Shown piece by piece: positions 24,234-33,788 of a stretch of DNA of 64,000 bases (positions are counted from its first letter, which is position 1; each line of letters opens with the position of its first letter). Source of the stretch: JAWXCE01 sp033764775 (GTDB taxonomy: Bacteria; Pseudomonadota; Alphaproteobacteria; Rhizobiales; Rhodomicrobiaceae). The notes under the pieces are model-generated. The model was not told the origin of the DNA, did no database searches, and saw nothing but the letters and a program-made list of their open reading frames with translations. A program made the translations under genes and the position numbers. The stretch spans positions 25,059 to 89,058 of the forward strand of contig JANRIQ010000020.1 of NCBI GenBank assembly GCA_033764775.1. Reading direction: 5' to 3'.

Positions 24234-25910
24234 CTAGAACAGCCCTTCCACAAGCCCCTGCTCGTTGAGTTTGATGTTCATGGCCGAAGGCGTCTGCGGC
24301 AGGCCCGGCATGGTCATCACGTCGCCGCAGATCGCCACGATGAACTCGGCGCCGGCCGACAGCCTGACCTCGCGGATGGCGATGGTGTGGCCCGTAGGCG
24401 CGCCTTTCGCGTCCGGGTCGGTAGAAAAGCTGTACTGCGTTTTCGCCATGCAAATGGGGAAATGGCCGTAGCCCGCCTTCTCCCACTTCTTGAGCTGGTC
24501 GGTGATGGACTTGTCGGCGACGACCTTGTCGGCGCGGTAAAGCTCGGTCGCGATGGTCTTGATCTTGTCGAACAGGCCCATGCTTTCCGGGTAGAGCGGC
24601 TGGAAGTTCGACTTTCCGCTCTCGGCGATTTCCACCACCGCGCGCGCGAGATCGGCGATGCCCGCCGAGCCTTTCGCCCACTGATTGCACTCGATCGAGC
24701 GCACGCCGACCGTCCGCGTGATTTCGTCGATGGCGGCGATCTCCGCGTCCGTGTCCGACGAGAAGCGGTTGATGGAGACGACGACCGGCACGCCGAACTT
24801 GGCGAGATTTTCCAGGTGCCGAAGCAGGTTCGAGCAGCCGGCCTTCAGCGCCTCCACGTTCTCATGCTTCAGCGCGTCTTTTTCGACGCCGCCGTGCATC
24901 TTCAGCGCGCGCACCGAGGCCACGACGACCGCCGCCGCCGGGTTCAGCCCCGCCTTGCGGCACTTGATGTCAAAAAATTTCTCCGCGCCCAGGTCCGCGC
25001 CGAACCCGGCCTCCGTCACCACGTAATCGGCGAGCTTCAGCGCCGTTTTCGTCGCGATCACCGAGTTGCAGCCGTGGGCGATGTTGGCGAACGGGCCGCC
25101 ATGGATAAAGGCCGGGTTGTTCTCCAGCGTCTGCACGAGGTTCGGCAGCAGCGCATCTTTCAGGAGCACGGTCATCGGCCCCTCCGCCTTCAGGTCGCGA
25201 GCGTAGATCGGGGCGCGCTTGCGGGTGTAGCCGATCACCATGTTGCCGAGGCGGCGCTGCAAATCCGCAAGGTCGGTCGCCAGGCAGAACACGGCCATCA
25301 CCTCGGACGCGACGGTGATGTCGAAGCCGTCCTGACGCGGGTAGCCGTTGCCGACGCCGCCGAGGCTGATGACGATGTCGCGCAGCGCGCGGTCGTTCAT
25401 GTCGATGACGCGGCGCCAGGCGATGCGGCGCGGGTCGAAATCCAGTTCATTGCCCCAGTGAATGTGGTTGTCGATGAGCGCCGACAGCAGGTTATGCGCG
25501 GAGGTGATGGCGTGGAAATCGCCGGTGAAGTGCAGGTTGATGTCCTCCATCGGCACCACCTGCGCATAGCCGCCGCCCGCCGCGCCGCCTTTCACGCCAA
25601 AGCAGGGGCCGAGCGAGGGTTCGCGCACGCAGATGAGCGCCTTTTTGCCGATGTGGTTCAGCCCGTCGCCGAGGCCTACGGTGGTCGTCGTCTTGCCCTC
25701 GCCGGCCGGCGTCGGGGTCACGGCGGTGACGAGGATGAGCTTGCCGTCAGGGCGTCCCTCAAGCTCCTTGATGGCGGCGAGATCGACCTTGGCTTTATAA
25801 TGCCCGTAATTTTGCAGCTTGTCGTGCGGCAGGCCGATCTTGGCGGCCACCTCCACGATGGGCTTCATCTTCGCTTGGCGGGCGATTTCGATATCGGAGC
25901 CGATGGACAT
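24234..25910 (-). CDS. fhs: Formate--tetrahydrofolate ligase
   Basis: Fhs makes 10-formyl-tetrahydrofolate from formate, THF and ATP, feeding one-carbon units to purine, formyl-Met and serine pathways, or oxidising C1 compounds in methylotrophs. It has 558 residues, complete. The ATP-binding loop TPAGEGKTTTTVGLGDGL, VREPSLGPCFGVKGGAAGGG and FHAITSAHNLLSALIDNHI are family signatures. The ATG at 25910 has a GGAGAG ribosome-binding site. moaA and fdhD, 13-16 kb away, would fit formate metabolism, but the link is weak. Confidence 0.97.
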   Translation of the reverse strand: MSIGSDIEIARQAKMKPIVEVAAKIGLPHDKLQNYGHYKAKVDLAAIKELEGRPDGKLILVTAVTPTPAGEGKTTTTVGLGDGLNHIGKKALICVREPSLGPCFGVKGGAAGGGYAQVVPMEDINLHFTGDFHAITSAHNLLSALIDNHIHWGNELDFDPRRIAWRRVIDMNDRALRDIVISLGGVGNGYPRQDGFDITVASEVMAVFCLATDLADLQRRLGNMVIGYTRKRAPIYARDLKAEGPMTVLLKDALLPNLVQTLENNPAFIHGGPFANIAHGCNSVIATKTALKLADYVVTEAGFGADLGAEKFFDIKCRKAGLNPAAAVVVASVRALKMHGGVEKDALKHENVEALKAGCSNLLRHLENLAKFGVPVVVSINRFSSDTDAEIAAIDEITRTVGVRSIECNQWAKGSAGIADLARAVVEIAESGKSNFQPLYPESMGLFDKIKTIATELYRADKVVADKSITDQLKKWEKAGYGHFPICMAKTQYSFSTDPDAKGAPTGHTIAIREVRLSAGAEFIVAICGDVMTMPGLPQTPSAMNIKLNEQGLVEGLF

Positions 25911-26084
25911 GGGCGCTCTCCAAAAGACGGGAAAATTATGCTTTATTTAATCGTGAGATCAATCCTTTAGCAAAAGTAAGCAAGCCTGTCAGGCGCTGAA
26001 ACCGCCTTTTCGGTATGCGGGATGCGCTTGCGAAAAACGCCTGCTGGCGTCGGACGCTGTCGCCCACTGACAAACACGACGCCG

Positions 26085-28577
26085 TCAGTGCGCGCCTGGG
26101 GTGAGCACGTCGCGCTTGCCGGTGCGGTTCGGCGCGGAGACGATGCCGTCCTCCTCCATGCGCTCGATGAGGCCGGCGGCGCGGTTGTAGCCGATGCCGA
26201 GGCGCCGCTGCAGATAGCTCGTCGTGGGCCGCTTGTCAGCGAGCACGATGGACACCGCCTCGTCGTACAAGTCGTCGCCACTGTCGCCCTTTGCGCTTGC
26301 GGGCGCATCCTCGCCGTCCTCGATCTCCATGGCTTTCGTAACGGCGTCCGAGTATTGCGGCTCGCCCTGAGATTTCAGAAAGCCAACCACGCGCTCCAGA
26401 TCGCCGTCCGATACGAACGGCCCGTGGGCGCGTGAGATGCGCCCGCCCGCCGCCATGTAGAGCATGTCGCCCGCGCCCAGGAGCTGCTCGGCGCCCTGCT
26501 CGCCGAGGATGGTGCGGCTGTCGATCTTGGAGGTCACCTGATAACTGATCCGGCTGGGGAAATTCGCCTTGATGGTGCCGGTGATCACGTCCACGCTCGG
26601 GCGCTGCGTCGCCATGATGACGTGGATGCCAGCCGCGCGCGCCATCTGCGCCAGCCGCATGACGCAGTATTCGATCTCCTTGCCGGCCGCCATCATCAGG
26701 TCGGCCATCTCGTCGATGACGACGACGATATAGGGCAGCGGCTCGCCCGCGATCTCCTCGCTCTCGTAGATTGGGTCGCCGGACAGCTCGTCGAAGCCAA
26801 CATTCACCGTGCGCTTGAGCCGGCTGTCGCGCAGTTGCGCATGGGCGATCTTCTGGTTGTAGCCGGAGATGTTGCGCACGCCGAGCTTTGACATTTTCTC
26901 ATAGCGCGCGTTCATCTCGTTCACCGTCCATTTGAGCGCGGCGATGGCCTTTTTCGGGTCAGTGACGACGGGCGCCAGCAGGTGCGGAATGCCGTCGTAC
27001 ACGGAAAGCTCCAGCATTTTCGGGTCGATCATGATGAAGCGCGCCTCGGCGGGCGTGAGGCGGTACAGCAGCGATAGGATCATGGCGTTGATGCCGACGG
27101 ACTTGCCCGAGCCTGTGGTGCCCGCGATGAGCAGGTGCGGCATGCGCGCCAAGTCGGCGATGAGCGGTTGACCGGCGATGGTCTTGCCGAGCGCTAGAGG
27201 CAGCTTCGATGGGTCGTCGGCGAACTGCGGGCTGGCGAGCAATTCGCGCAGTTGCACCGTCTCGCGCACATCGTTCGGCAATTCAATGCCGAGCGCGTCT
27301 CGCCCGGGGATGACGGACACACGCGCGGACGCGGCGCTCATGGAGCGGGCGATGTCGTCGGCCAGGCCGATGACGCGGGAGGATTTGGTGCCGCGCGCGG
27401 GCTCAAGCTCATACAGCGTGACGACGGGGCCGGGATGCACGCGGGTGATGCGGCCCTTCACGCCGAAATCGTCGAGCACGCCTTCGAGTGCGGCGGCGCG
27501 GGCGAGGAGTTCGTCGTCCGACAGCGCGGCGTTCGCCTTGCGCGGTGGATCGGAGAGCAGATGCAAGGGCGGGAGCGCGAAGTCGCTGGCTTCCGGCGCT
27601 GCGGCGTGCGCCTCGTGCGCGCGCCAATCCGGCTCGGCGCGGTAAGGAGCCTGCGAGCGGCTGCCGTCCCACCCCGAAGGTTCGTCGTCCTCGGCGTAGC
27701 GCGGCGCCGGGCCGAAATGCGGCTCTAGTCTCGGCGCGGCGACAGGATCGCCAGACGGCGCGTTCTCCGGCTCGCGCAACACCGCCGTCACCAGCTTATC
27801 TTTCACGCTCTCCGCCGCCTGCGCGAGCGCCGCGAGCGGGCTTTCGGTCATCCAGTGTTCGCGCGGCGACGGCGGCGTCACCGTCAGGGCCCGGCTACGC
27901 CGCCATTTCTGCGCCCAGGATGTGATGCGCGTCTGGAACGCGGCGCGCGGGCTGAATGCGGGGATCGGCTCCGGCTCGTCGTACGGCGTGGGAGCCGCGA
28001 CGGCGTCGCGCTCGGCCACCGCCCGCATCAGCATCCACGCGCCGCCGGCCGCCGCCACGGCTGCGCCCAGACCCGATGCGACCGACGGCTCGATAAAGCC
28101 CCCGAGGCGGACGAAAAACGCGGCGATGACGTCGCCGGCCCAACCGCCAAGGCCATTGGCAAGCAGCCAGCTTTTCGGCGCGGGCAGCGCGCTCGCCGCG
28201 CCGCACAGGAGAAGCGATCCCGCAAACCACTGCCCGGCGCGGAAGCCCGCCCCGTGCGCCTGCGCGCCGGTCAGCGCCGCCCAGCCCCAGATCATCGGCG
28301 CGGCGAGCAGGATGGATGCGGCCAGACCAAAGCCCTGCATGAGCAAATCGGACAGCGCGGCGCCGAACCGGCCCAGCGCGTTGAGCGGCGGGTTGGCGGT
28401 GACGGTGTTGAAGCTCGGATCGTCCGCCGACCAGGTGACGAGGCTGGCGTAGCCGGCCGCGCTGAGCAGGATAAGCCCGGCTCCGAACGCCCGGCGGGCC
28501 CAGGCGCGGGCCTCACCGCTCATGAACTCCGGCAGAAATCGGCGGGGCGTTCGCGGCATACCGGACTCAAAGGACAT
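26085..28577 (-). CDS. ftsK: DNA translocase FtsK
   Basis: FtsK is a septal ATPase that pumps DNA and aligns the chromosome dimer-resolution site at division. At about 830 residues it has an N-terminal membrane domain with about four transmembrane helices (residues ~25-180), an acidic/proline linker, the motor domain with Walker A (LIAGTTGSGKSVGINAM) and Walker B (VVVIDEMADLMM), and a C-terminal winged-helix gamma domain (LQRRLGIGYNRAAGLIERME) that reads KOPS sites. The ATG at 28577 is used; an in-frame GTG lies at 28583. It follows the aminotransferase gene by about 10 bp. Confidence 0.96.
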   Translation of the reverse strand: MSFESGMPRTPRRFLPEFMSGEARAWARRAFGAGLILLSAAGYASLVTWSADDPSFNTVTANPPLNALGRFGAALSDLLMQGFGLAASILLAAPMIWGWAALTGAQAHGAGFRAGQWFAGSLLLCGAASALPAPKSWLLANGLGGWAGDVIAAFFVRLGGFIEPSVASGLGAAVAAAGGAWMLMRAVAERDAVAAPTPYDEPEPIPAFSPRAAFQTRITSWAQKWRRSRALTVTPPSPREHWMTESPLAALAQAAESVKDKLVTAVLREPENAPSGDPVAAPRLEPHFGPAPRYAEDDEPSGWDGSRSQAPYRAEPDWRAHEAHAAAPEASDFALPPLHLLSDPPRKANAALSDDELLARAAALEGVLDDFGVKGRITRVHPGPVVTLYELEPARGTKSSRVIGLADDIARSMSAASARVSVIPGRDALGIELPNDVRETVQLRELLASPQFADDPSKLPLALGKTIAGQPLIADLARMPHLLIAGTTGSGKSVGINAMILSLLYRLTPAEARFIMIDPKMLELSVYDGIPHLLAPVVTDPKKAIAALKWTVNEMNARYEKMSKLGVRNISGYNQKIAHAQLRDSRLKRTVNVGFDELSGDPIYESEEIAGEPLPYIVVVIDEMADLMMAAGKEIEYCVMRLAQMARAAGIHVIMATQRPSVDVITGTIKANFPSRISYQVTSKIDSRTILGEQGAEQLLGAGDMLYMAAGGRISRAHGPFVSDGDLERVVGFLKSQGEPQYSDAVTKAMEIEDGEDAPASAKGDSGDDLYDEAVSIVLADKRPTTSYLQRRLGIGYNRAAGLIERMEEDGIVSAPNRTGKRDVLTPGAH

Positions 28578-28587
28578 ATACACGGCG

Positions 28588-29754
28588 CTAGCCCATAAGG
28601 TTGGCGATCCTCATCAGCGCGTCCGCCGTCACGGCCGGGCTGTCCACCAGCGCAAGACGGATATACCGCCCGCCTGGATTGTCGCCCGCCGCGCCATTTT
28701 GAGCAAGATACGCGCCGGGCAAGACTTTAACCCCGCAACCTTTCCAAATGGTTTTCGCCGCCGCCTCGCCGCCGCCTAGATGCGTCACATCGAGCCACAG
28801 GAACATGCCGGCGTCCGGCGCGGCGAAGCGCGGCCAGCGGGCGAGGATGCGCTGCGCGGCGTCGAACTTCTCGGCGTAAAGCGCCCGGCTCGCCTGCACA
28901 TGCGCCTCGTCCGCCCACAGGCTTGCGGAGGCGTGCTGCACGGGCAGCGGGACTTGCGGGCAGGCGACATTGCGGAATTTGAGGAAGTCCGCCAGGAAAT
29001 CCGCGTCGCCCGCGATGAAGCCCGAGCGCAAGCCAGGGGCGTTCGAGCGCTTTGAGAGCGAGTTGAACACGCAGACATTGGCGAAGTCGCCCGCCGCCTC
29101 CAGCCCGCCCGGCGGCGGCGCGCCCAGGTAAATCTCGGAATAGCACTCGTCGAGGAACAGCATGAAGCCGTGCTCGCGGGCAAGCGCGATGGCGCGGGCG
29201 AGATAATCGCGGCTGGCGATGACGCCCTGCGGATTGGCGGGCGATGCGAGGTAGAACGCGGCGGCGCGGGCGAGCGTCTCGGCCGGGATGGCGTCGAGGT
29301 CGGGCAGGTGGCCCGTCTCGGCGGTCGCGGGCAGGAATGACGGCTCGGCCCCGGCGGCGAGCGCGGCGGCGAGATACGCCTGATAGAACGGGTTCGGCAT
29401 TAGCACGGCGGGGCGTGCGACGCGCTTTCGTTCCCGTGCGATAAACATGGCGGAGAACAGGCCCTCGCGCGTCCCGTTCAGCGGCAGGATGTGGCGGGCG
29501 GGGTCGAGCGCTACGCCGTAGCGCCGGGCGGCCCAGGCTGCGATGCTCTCGCGCAGTTCGGGCGCGCCACCGATGGGCGGATATTTGCTGTAGAGGTCAG
29601 CGCGCTCGGCGAGCTTTTGCGCGAGGAGGGCGGGCGGGCCGTGACGCGGCTCGCCGATGGTCATGTCGATGGGGCGCGCGCCCGGCTCTACGCGGTCAAG
29701 CAGCGCCCGCAGCCGCGCAAATGGCGATTGAATTCTATCCAGGCTTCCGTGCAT
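28588..29754 (-). CDS. PLP-dependent aminotransferase class I/II
   Basis: A 388-residue fold-type I aminotransferase. The PLP lysine is in NSLSKRSNAPGLRSGF; LASPANPQG and LFLDECYSEIY are the aspartate/asparagine cofactor motifs. The sequence resembles the succinyldiaminopimelate aminotransferase (DapC-like) group of alphaproteobacteria, so a role in lysine/peptidoglycan precursor synthesis is plausible but not certain. The ATG at 29754 is preferred because the upstream start (29817) would run into the next gene. It sits just upstream of ftsK in the same operon. Confidence 0.88.
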   Translation of the reverse strand: MHGSLDRIQSPFARLRALLDRVEPGARPIDMTIGEPRHGPPALLAQKLAERADLYSKYPPIGGAPELRESIAAWAARRYGVALDPARHILPLNGTREGLFSAMFIARERKRVARPAVLMPNPFYQAYLAAALAAGAEPSFLPATAETGHLPDLDAIPAETLARAAAFYLASPANPQGVIASRDYLARAIALAREHGFMLFLDECYSEIYLGAPPPGGLEAAGDFANVCVFNSLSKRSNAPGLRSGFIAGDADFLADFLKFRNVACPQVPLPVQHASASLWADEAHVQASRALYAEKFDAAQRILARWPRFAAPDAGMFLWLDVTHLGGGEAAAKTIWKGCGVKVLPGAYLAQNGAAGDNPGGRYIRLALVDSPAVTADALMRIANLMG

Positions 29755-29807
29755 GGCGCCGTGATAACCCGACGCCAGCGGTTTTCCAATTGCGCTTTCC
29801 AGCGCGC

Positions 29808-30140
29808 CTATCGGCACCGCGCGTGGCGCATGCAGCCGTAATAATCAGGGTTGTAAAAGCCCCAGTTATCGCCGCAAGCGTAGTGGGCTTCGCGGCAGTC
29901 ACTGAACGGGTAGCCGGGATAGGGATGCGGATACACCGGATAAGGCGGGACACGCCGGGGATAAGCGCCGCAGGCGTAGCAGCCGTCGCGATAGCCTCGC
30001 ACATAGTCGCTGTAGGCCAGATGAACTGTCTGGGACGCCTCGGCCGGGCGAGCCGTGGACGTCGGCGCCGCGGCCGAACTCGCAGCTGGCGACAACAGCA
30101 ACGCCAGCATGAACGCGAATGATACGATCCGGGTTTGCAT
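29808..30140 (-). CDS. Tyr/Pro/Cys-rich small secreted protein
   Basis: A 110-residue exported protein with a signal peptide (MQTRIVSFAFMLALLLSPAA, cleavage near SSAAA). The mature region is rich in Tyr and Pro (PPYPVYPHPYPGYPF) and has six cysteines spread through DGCYACGAYP, SDCREAHYACGD and YGCMRHARC. It may form disulfides in the periplasm. No known family is recognised. It lies 53 bp upstream of the aminotransferase gene on the same strand. Confidence 0.65.
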   Translation of the reverse strand: MQTRIVSFAFMLALLLSPAASSAAAPTSTARPAEASQTVHLAYSDYVRGYRDGCYACGAYPRRVPPYPVYPHPYPGYPFSDCREAHYACGDNWGFYNPDYYGCMRHARCR

Positions 30141-30247
30141 GGGTTTTCCCTTTTTTGTAGCAGATGCCGAAATGTATCACTTTACTACAATTTTACAAAA
30201 AGGCCTCCAAGTAGAGTTAACGCCGCGCCAAGCGTTGGACACGGCGG

Positions 30248-31540
30248 TTACTTCACCACCTCGCCGTGGAGATGAATGTCCAACCCGTCCACCTCGATGA
30301 TGCGCTCCACGCGCAGGCCCACCATCAAGTCAACGAGCTTGAGGATGATGAACGTCGCCAAGCCGGACCAGCCGATCACCGCGAGCGCGCCCCAGATCTG
30401 GGTCGCGACCTGATCGACATTGCCTTCGAGCGCGCCTTTCGCTCCGCCGAACGCCTCCGCCGCGAACACGCCCGTGAGGACGGTGCCGATCACGCCGCCG
30501 ACGCCGTGGATGCCGAACACGTCGAGGCTGTCGTCATAGTTGAACGCGCGCTTGACGCTCGTGCAGGCGAACAGGCACGCGAGGCCCGCGACGGCGCCGA
30601 TCACGAGGGCGCTCCACGGCGCCACGAAGCCTGAGGCCGGGGTGATGGCGACGAGCCCGGCGATCGCGCCCGAGACGATGCCGAGCACGCTTGGACGGCC
30701 GAAAAACGCCCATTCGGCCAACATCCAACTGAGTGCGCCGGTCGCGGCGGCGATTTGCGTCACCGCCATGGCCATGCCCGCCGCGCTGTTGGCGGCGACG
30801 GCGGAACCGGCGTTGAACCCGAACCACCCGACCCACAGCATGGCGCCGCCGGCGACCGTCAACACCAAATTGTGCGGGGCCATGTTCTCGACGCCGAAGC
30901 CGTGGCGCTTGCCCAAGGTGAGCGCCGCGACCAGGCCCGCGACGCCTGAGCTGATGTGCACCACCGTGCCGCCGGCGAAGTCGAGCACCGGCTTGTTGCT
31001 GAGAAACCCGCCGCCCCAGACCCAGTGGGCCACCGGCGCATAGACGATGAGCAGCCATAAGCCGAGAAACCAGAGCAGCGCCGAGAATTTCATTCGGTCG
31101 GCGAACGCGCCGCAGATGAGCGCCGGCGTGATGATGGCGAAGGTCATCTGAAAAGTCATGAACACGCTCTCGGGGATGCTGCCCGTCAGCCCGTCCTTCT
31201 CCAAATGCAGCAGCAGAACCTTGTCGAGGCCTCCGATGAACGCGTTGTATTCCCCGCCGTCGGAGAATGCGAGCGAGTAGCCGAGGGCCGTCCAGAGCAC
31301 CGTGACGAGGCATAACGCTGCGAAACTCTGCATCACGGTGGAAAGCACGTTCTTTTTCCGGACCATGCCCGCGTAAAACAAGGCGAGGCCCGGAGCCGTC
31401 ATGAGCAGCACGAGCGCGGTGGCCGACAGCATCCAGGCCGTGTCGCCACTGTTCAGCGTCGTTTGCGCGGCGGCTGGAGACGCCAGGCCGATAAGACCGA
31501 GAACGGCCAGGGCGGGCGAGGCGAAGCGGGAACGAACCAT
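30248..31540 (-). CDS. Ammonium transporter (Amt family), second copy
   Basis: A 430-residue Amt channel for ammonium with an N-terminal signal sequence (PAAAQTTL) and about eleven transmembrane helices. The pore histidine regions are seen in YAPVAHWVWGGGF and DDSLDVFGIHGVGGVIGTVL. It is the distal gene of glnK-amt-amt, separated from the first amt gene by 136 bp holding two strong hairpins. It ends in a short cytoplasmic tail (GLDIHLHGEVVK). Confidence 0.95.
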   Translation of the reverse strand: MVRSRFASPALAVLGLIGLASPAAAQTTLNSGDTAWMLSATALVLLMTAPGLALFYAGMVRKKNVLSTVMQSFAALCLVTVLWTALGYSLAFSDGGEYNAFIGGLDKVLLLHLEKDGLTGSIPESVFMTFQMTFAIITPALICGAFADRMKFSALLWFLGLWLLIVYAPVAHWVWGGGFLSNKPVLDFAGGTVVHISSGVAGLVAALTLGKRHGFGVENMAPHNLVLTVAGGAMLWVGWFGFNAGSAVAANSAAGMAMAVTQIAAATGALSWMLAEWAFFGRPSVLGIVSGAIAGLVAITPASGFVAPWSALVIGAVAGLACLFACTSVKRAFNYDDSLDVFGIHGVGGVIGTVLTGVFAAEAFGGAKGALEGNVDQVATQIWGALAVIGWSGLATFIILKLVDLMVGLRVERIIEVDGLDIHLHGEVVK

Positions 31541-31595
31541 GGGGAAAACTCCGGACGAAAATCTTAAAGTTTGAATGACTTTGCGCTGAGACGAA

Positions 31596-31623
31596 ATCGG
31601 CCCGGAATACCTCCCGGGCCGAT
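31596..31623. terminator. Intergenic hairpin between the two amt genes
   Basis: A perfect 10-bp stem (ATCGGCCCGG / CCGGGCCGAT) with an 8-base loop lies in the 136-bp gap between tandem amt genes. There is no T-run on either strand, so it is either a weak or factor-assisted terminator or an mRNA-stabilising structure reducing expression of the distal amt gene. Confidence 0.5.
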
Positions 31624-31633
31624 CCAGTTCGTC

Positions 31634-31658
31634 GCCGCAAGCTGATGGCGCTTGCGGC
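31634..31658. repeat. Second intergenic hairpin between the amt genes
   Basis: A 9-bp stem (GCCGCAAGC / GCTTGCGGC) with a 7-base loop lies 19-43 bp beyond the stop codon of the first amt gene. Together with the neighbouring hairpin it makes the whole spacer strongly structured. Confidence 0.5.
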
Positions 31659-31676
31659 CCTGTCCACGGCGTCTGC

Positions 31677-33143
31677 TTACATGTTGTAAGCGCGCTCGCC
31701 GTGCTCGGAGATGTCGAGGCCTTCGCGCTCTTTCTCTTCAGAGACGCGCAGACCGAAGATCACCGCGATGACGATGTAGACCGCCAGCGAGCCGATGGCC
31801 GACCAAGCGATGGCCACGAGCACCGCCTTCGTCTGGGCGATGAGCTGGGTCATCATGTCGTAAGCGGCGGTGTCGCAGGTGGTGATGTCGCCGTCCTTGG
31901 CGCACGAGGTGTAGTCAACCACACCCGCGCCGCCGAGAGCCGGATCGACGAGGATGCCGGTCAGGATGGCGCCGAGGATGCCCGCGACGGCATGGATGCC
32001 GAACACGTCGAGCGTGTCGTCATAGCCGAGAGCCGATTTCACCGCCGTGCAGAAGAAGAAGCACACGACGCCCGCGAGCAGGCCAAGCACCAGAGCGCCC
32101 ATCGGGCCAGCGAAGCCGGAAGCCGGCGTTACGGCCACGAGGCCGGCGACGACGCCCGACACGAGGCCGAGCAGGCTCGGCTTGCCCTTGAACAGCCACT
32201 CGATCAGCATCCAGCTGACGCCGGCGCCTGCGGTGGCGATGAAGGTGTTCGCCATGGCGAGGCCAGCGTATTCGTTGGCTTCCAAGTTGGAGCCGCCGTT
32301 AAAGCCGAACCAGCCGACCCAGAGCAGGGCTGCGCCGACCATGGTGAGCGTCAGCGAGTGCGGCGGCATGGGCTCTTTGCCGTAGCCGATGCGACGGCCG
32401 AGCAGGAGCGCGCCCACGAGGCCCGCGATGCCGGCGTTGATGTGAACGACGGTGCCGCCGGCGAAGTCGAGCGCGCCGAAGCCCCAGATCAGGCCGGATG
32501 CGACCGGCGCGTCAGGCGCGGTGGCGATGGCGGACGGTCCAGGCCAGAACCACACCATGTGAACGAGCGGCGCGTAGACGACCGTCGGCCACAGGATGGC
32601 GAACGCCACGATGGCGGAGAACTTCACCCGCTCGGCGAAGGCCCCGATGGCGAGCGCCGTGGTGATGGCGCAGAATGTCGCCTGGAAGCAGATGAAAATC
32701 AGTTCGTGAATGGCGACGCCAACAGAGAACGTCTCCACTTTCGCGCCGATGGCGACGTTGGCGAGGAACGCCTTGCTCAGGCCGCCAAAATATTGATCGA
32801 AGCCTTCCGGCCCGGTTGTGAAGGCGATGCTGTAGCCCCAACAGAACCAGACGATGAGCGCAATGCACTGGATCGCCATAACTTGGGTGAGCAGCGACAG
32901 CATGTTCTTGCTGCGCACCATGCCGCCGTAGAAAAGGGCCAGGCCCGGGATCGTCATAAGGAGAACGATGACCGTGGACATCAGCATCCAGGTGTTGTCG
33001 CCCTTGTTGACGGTCAGCTCAGGCGCGGTGATGGCGCCTGCGGCCGCCGCGGGGGCTTCCTGCGCCCAGGACGGGTCCACGAGCGTCGCCGTGGCGGCGA
33101 GAGCCGCGCCGGCAAAAAGTAAAAAACGATTCAATGCTTGCAT
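31677..33143 (-). CDS. amtB: Ammonium transporter (AmtB)
   Basis: A 488-residue Amt transporter directly downstream of glnK. It has a signal peptide (cleavage near SWAQE) and family motifs: MLMSTVIVLLMTIPGLALFY, WVGWFGFNGGS and DDTLDVFGIHAVAGILGAIL. Relative to the second Amt it has an extra loop near residues 400-435 containing two cysteines (DYTSCAKDGDITTCDT). GlnK in the same operon is expected to block the channel when nitrogen is plentiful. The stop codon of glnK lies 20 bp upstream. Confidence 0.96.
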   Translation of the reverse strand: MQALNRFLLFAGAALAATATLVDPSWAQEAPAAAAGAITAPELTVNKGDNTWMLMSTVIVLLMTIPGLALFYGGMVRSKNMLSLLTQVMAIQCIALIVWFCWGYSIAFTTGPEGFDQYFGGLSKAFLANVAIGAKVETFSVGVAIHELIFICFQATFCAITTALAIGAFAERVKFSAIVAFAILWPTVVYAPLVHMVWFWPGPSAIATAPDAPVASGLIWGFGALDFAGGTVVHINAGIAGLVGALLLGRRIGYGKEPMPPHSLTLTMVGAALLWVGWFGFNGGSNLEANEYAGLAMANTFIATAGAGVSWMLIEWLFKGKPSLLGLVSGVVAGLVAVTPASGFAGPMGALVLGLLAGVVCFFFCTAVKSALGYDDTLDVFGIHAVAGILGAILTGILVDPALGGAGVVDYTSCAKDGDITTCDTAAYDMMTQLIAQTKAVLVAIAWSAIGSLAVYIVIAVIFGLRVSEEKEREGLDISEHGERAYNM

Positions 33144-33163
33144 TCGACTAACCCCATGTCTTG

Positions 33164-33502
33164 TTAGAGTGCGGCGTCATCAGTTTCGCCGGTACGGATG
33201 CGCACCGTTTGTTCGATAGGCGTGACGAATATTTTCCCATCGCCGATCTGACCGGTCTTCGCCATCGCGGTGATGACGTCGACGACCTTGTTGACCGACT
33301 CGCTGGGCACGGCGATTTCGAGCTTGAGCTTTGGCACGAAGGTGACCTCGTATTCAGCGCCGCGGTAGATTTCGGTGTGGCCTTTCTGGCGTCCGTAACC
33401 TTTCACTTCGCTGACGGTAAGTCCTTCTATGCCCATCTCGTCCAGGGCCTTGCGCACCTCTTCGAGCTTGAAGGGCTTGATGATGGCGATCACCAGTTTC
33501 AT
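33164..33502 (-). CDS. glnK: Nitrogen regulatory protein P-II
   Basis: A 112-residue PII signalling protein that senses 2-oxoglutarate and ATP/ADP. The ATG at 33502 starts MKLVIAIIKPFKLEEVRKAL and has a GGAG ribosome-binding site. The T-loop GYGRQKGHTEIYRGAEY contains the uridylylated tyrosine. It leads the glnK-amt-amt operon, so GlnK is the preferred call over GlnB. A candidate sigma-54 promoter lies about 105 bp upstream. Confidence 0.96.
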   Translation of the reverse strand: MKLVIAIIKPFKLEEVRKALDEMGIEGLTVSEVKGYGRQKGHTEIYRGAEYEVTFVPKLKLEIAVPSESVNKVVDVITAMAKTGQIGDGKIFVTPIEQTVRIRTGETDDAAL

Positions 33503-33607
33503 ATGTTTCTCCGTTCCTCCGGTTGGAGCCCAGCTTGCAGGCTGCTGAACCACGCCCCTTGTGAAAAAGTCATTTGCTCTTTCATTCAGTAGCCAGCGCT
33601 ACGGCCT

Positions 33608-33624
33608 TTCAAAACATGTGCCAA
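33608..33624 (-). promoter_or_regulatory. Candidate sigma-54 promoter for glnK-amt-amt
   Basis: On the minus strand the sequence reads TTGGCAC-ATGTT-TTGAA. The -24 element TGGCAC is perfect, the spacing is right, and the -12 element is TTGA instead of TTGC. It lies about 105 bp before the glnK start. Sigma-54/NtrC control of glnK-amtB is well established in proteobacteria. The rest of the 33503-33788 interval shows no gene. Confidence 0.45.
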
Positions 33625-33788
33625 ACGACGAGCGGCGGCTAAAGCGTTGAAAACGAGCGTCGCCAGCATAAGCGCGCCGCCGTCATCAGGGAAGACACGC
33701 GCGCCCCTGCCTTAAATTTGAGCAGAAAGCTTGTTTTGCCTTAAAATTGATCGATGTGTGGTGAAGCCGCCGAGAAAATGGGCGGAAG

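Noticed and set aside
33511..33560. Alternative sigma-54 element nearer to glnK (GTGGTTCAGCAGCCTGCAA on the minus strand)
   Set aside because: The GG and GC are 11 bp apart instead of 10 and the -24 element is poor; the site at 33608-33624 fits better.
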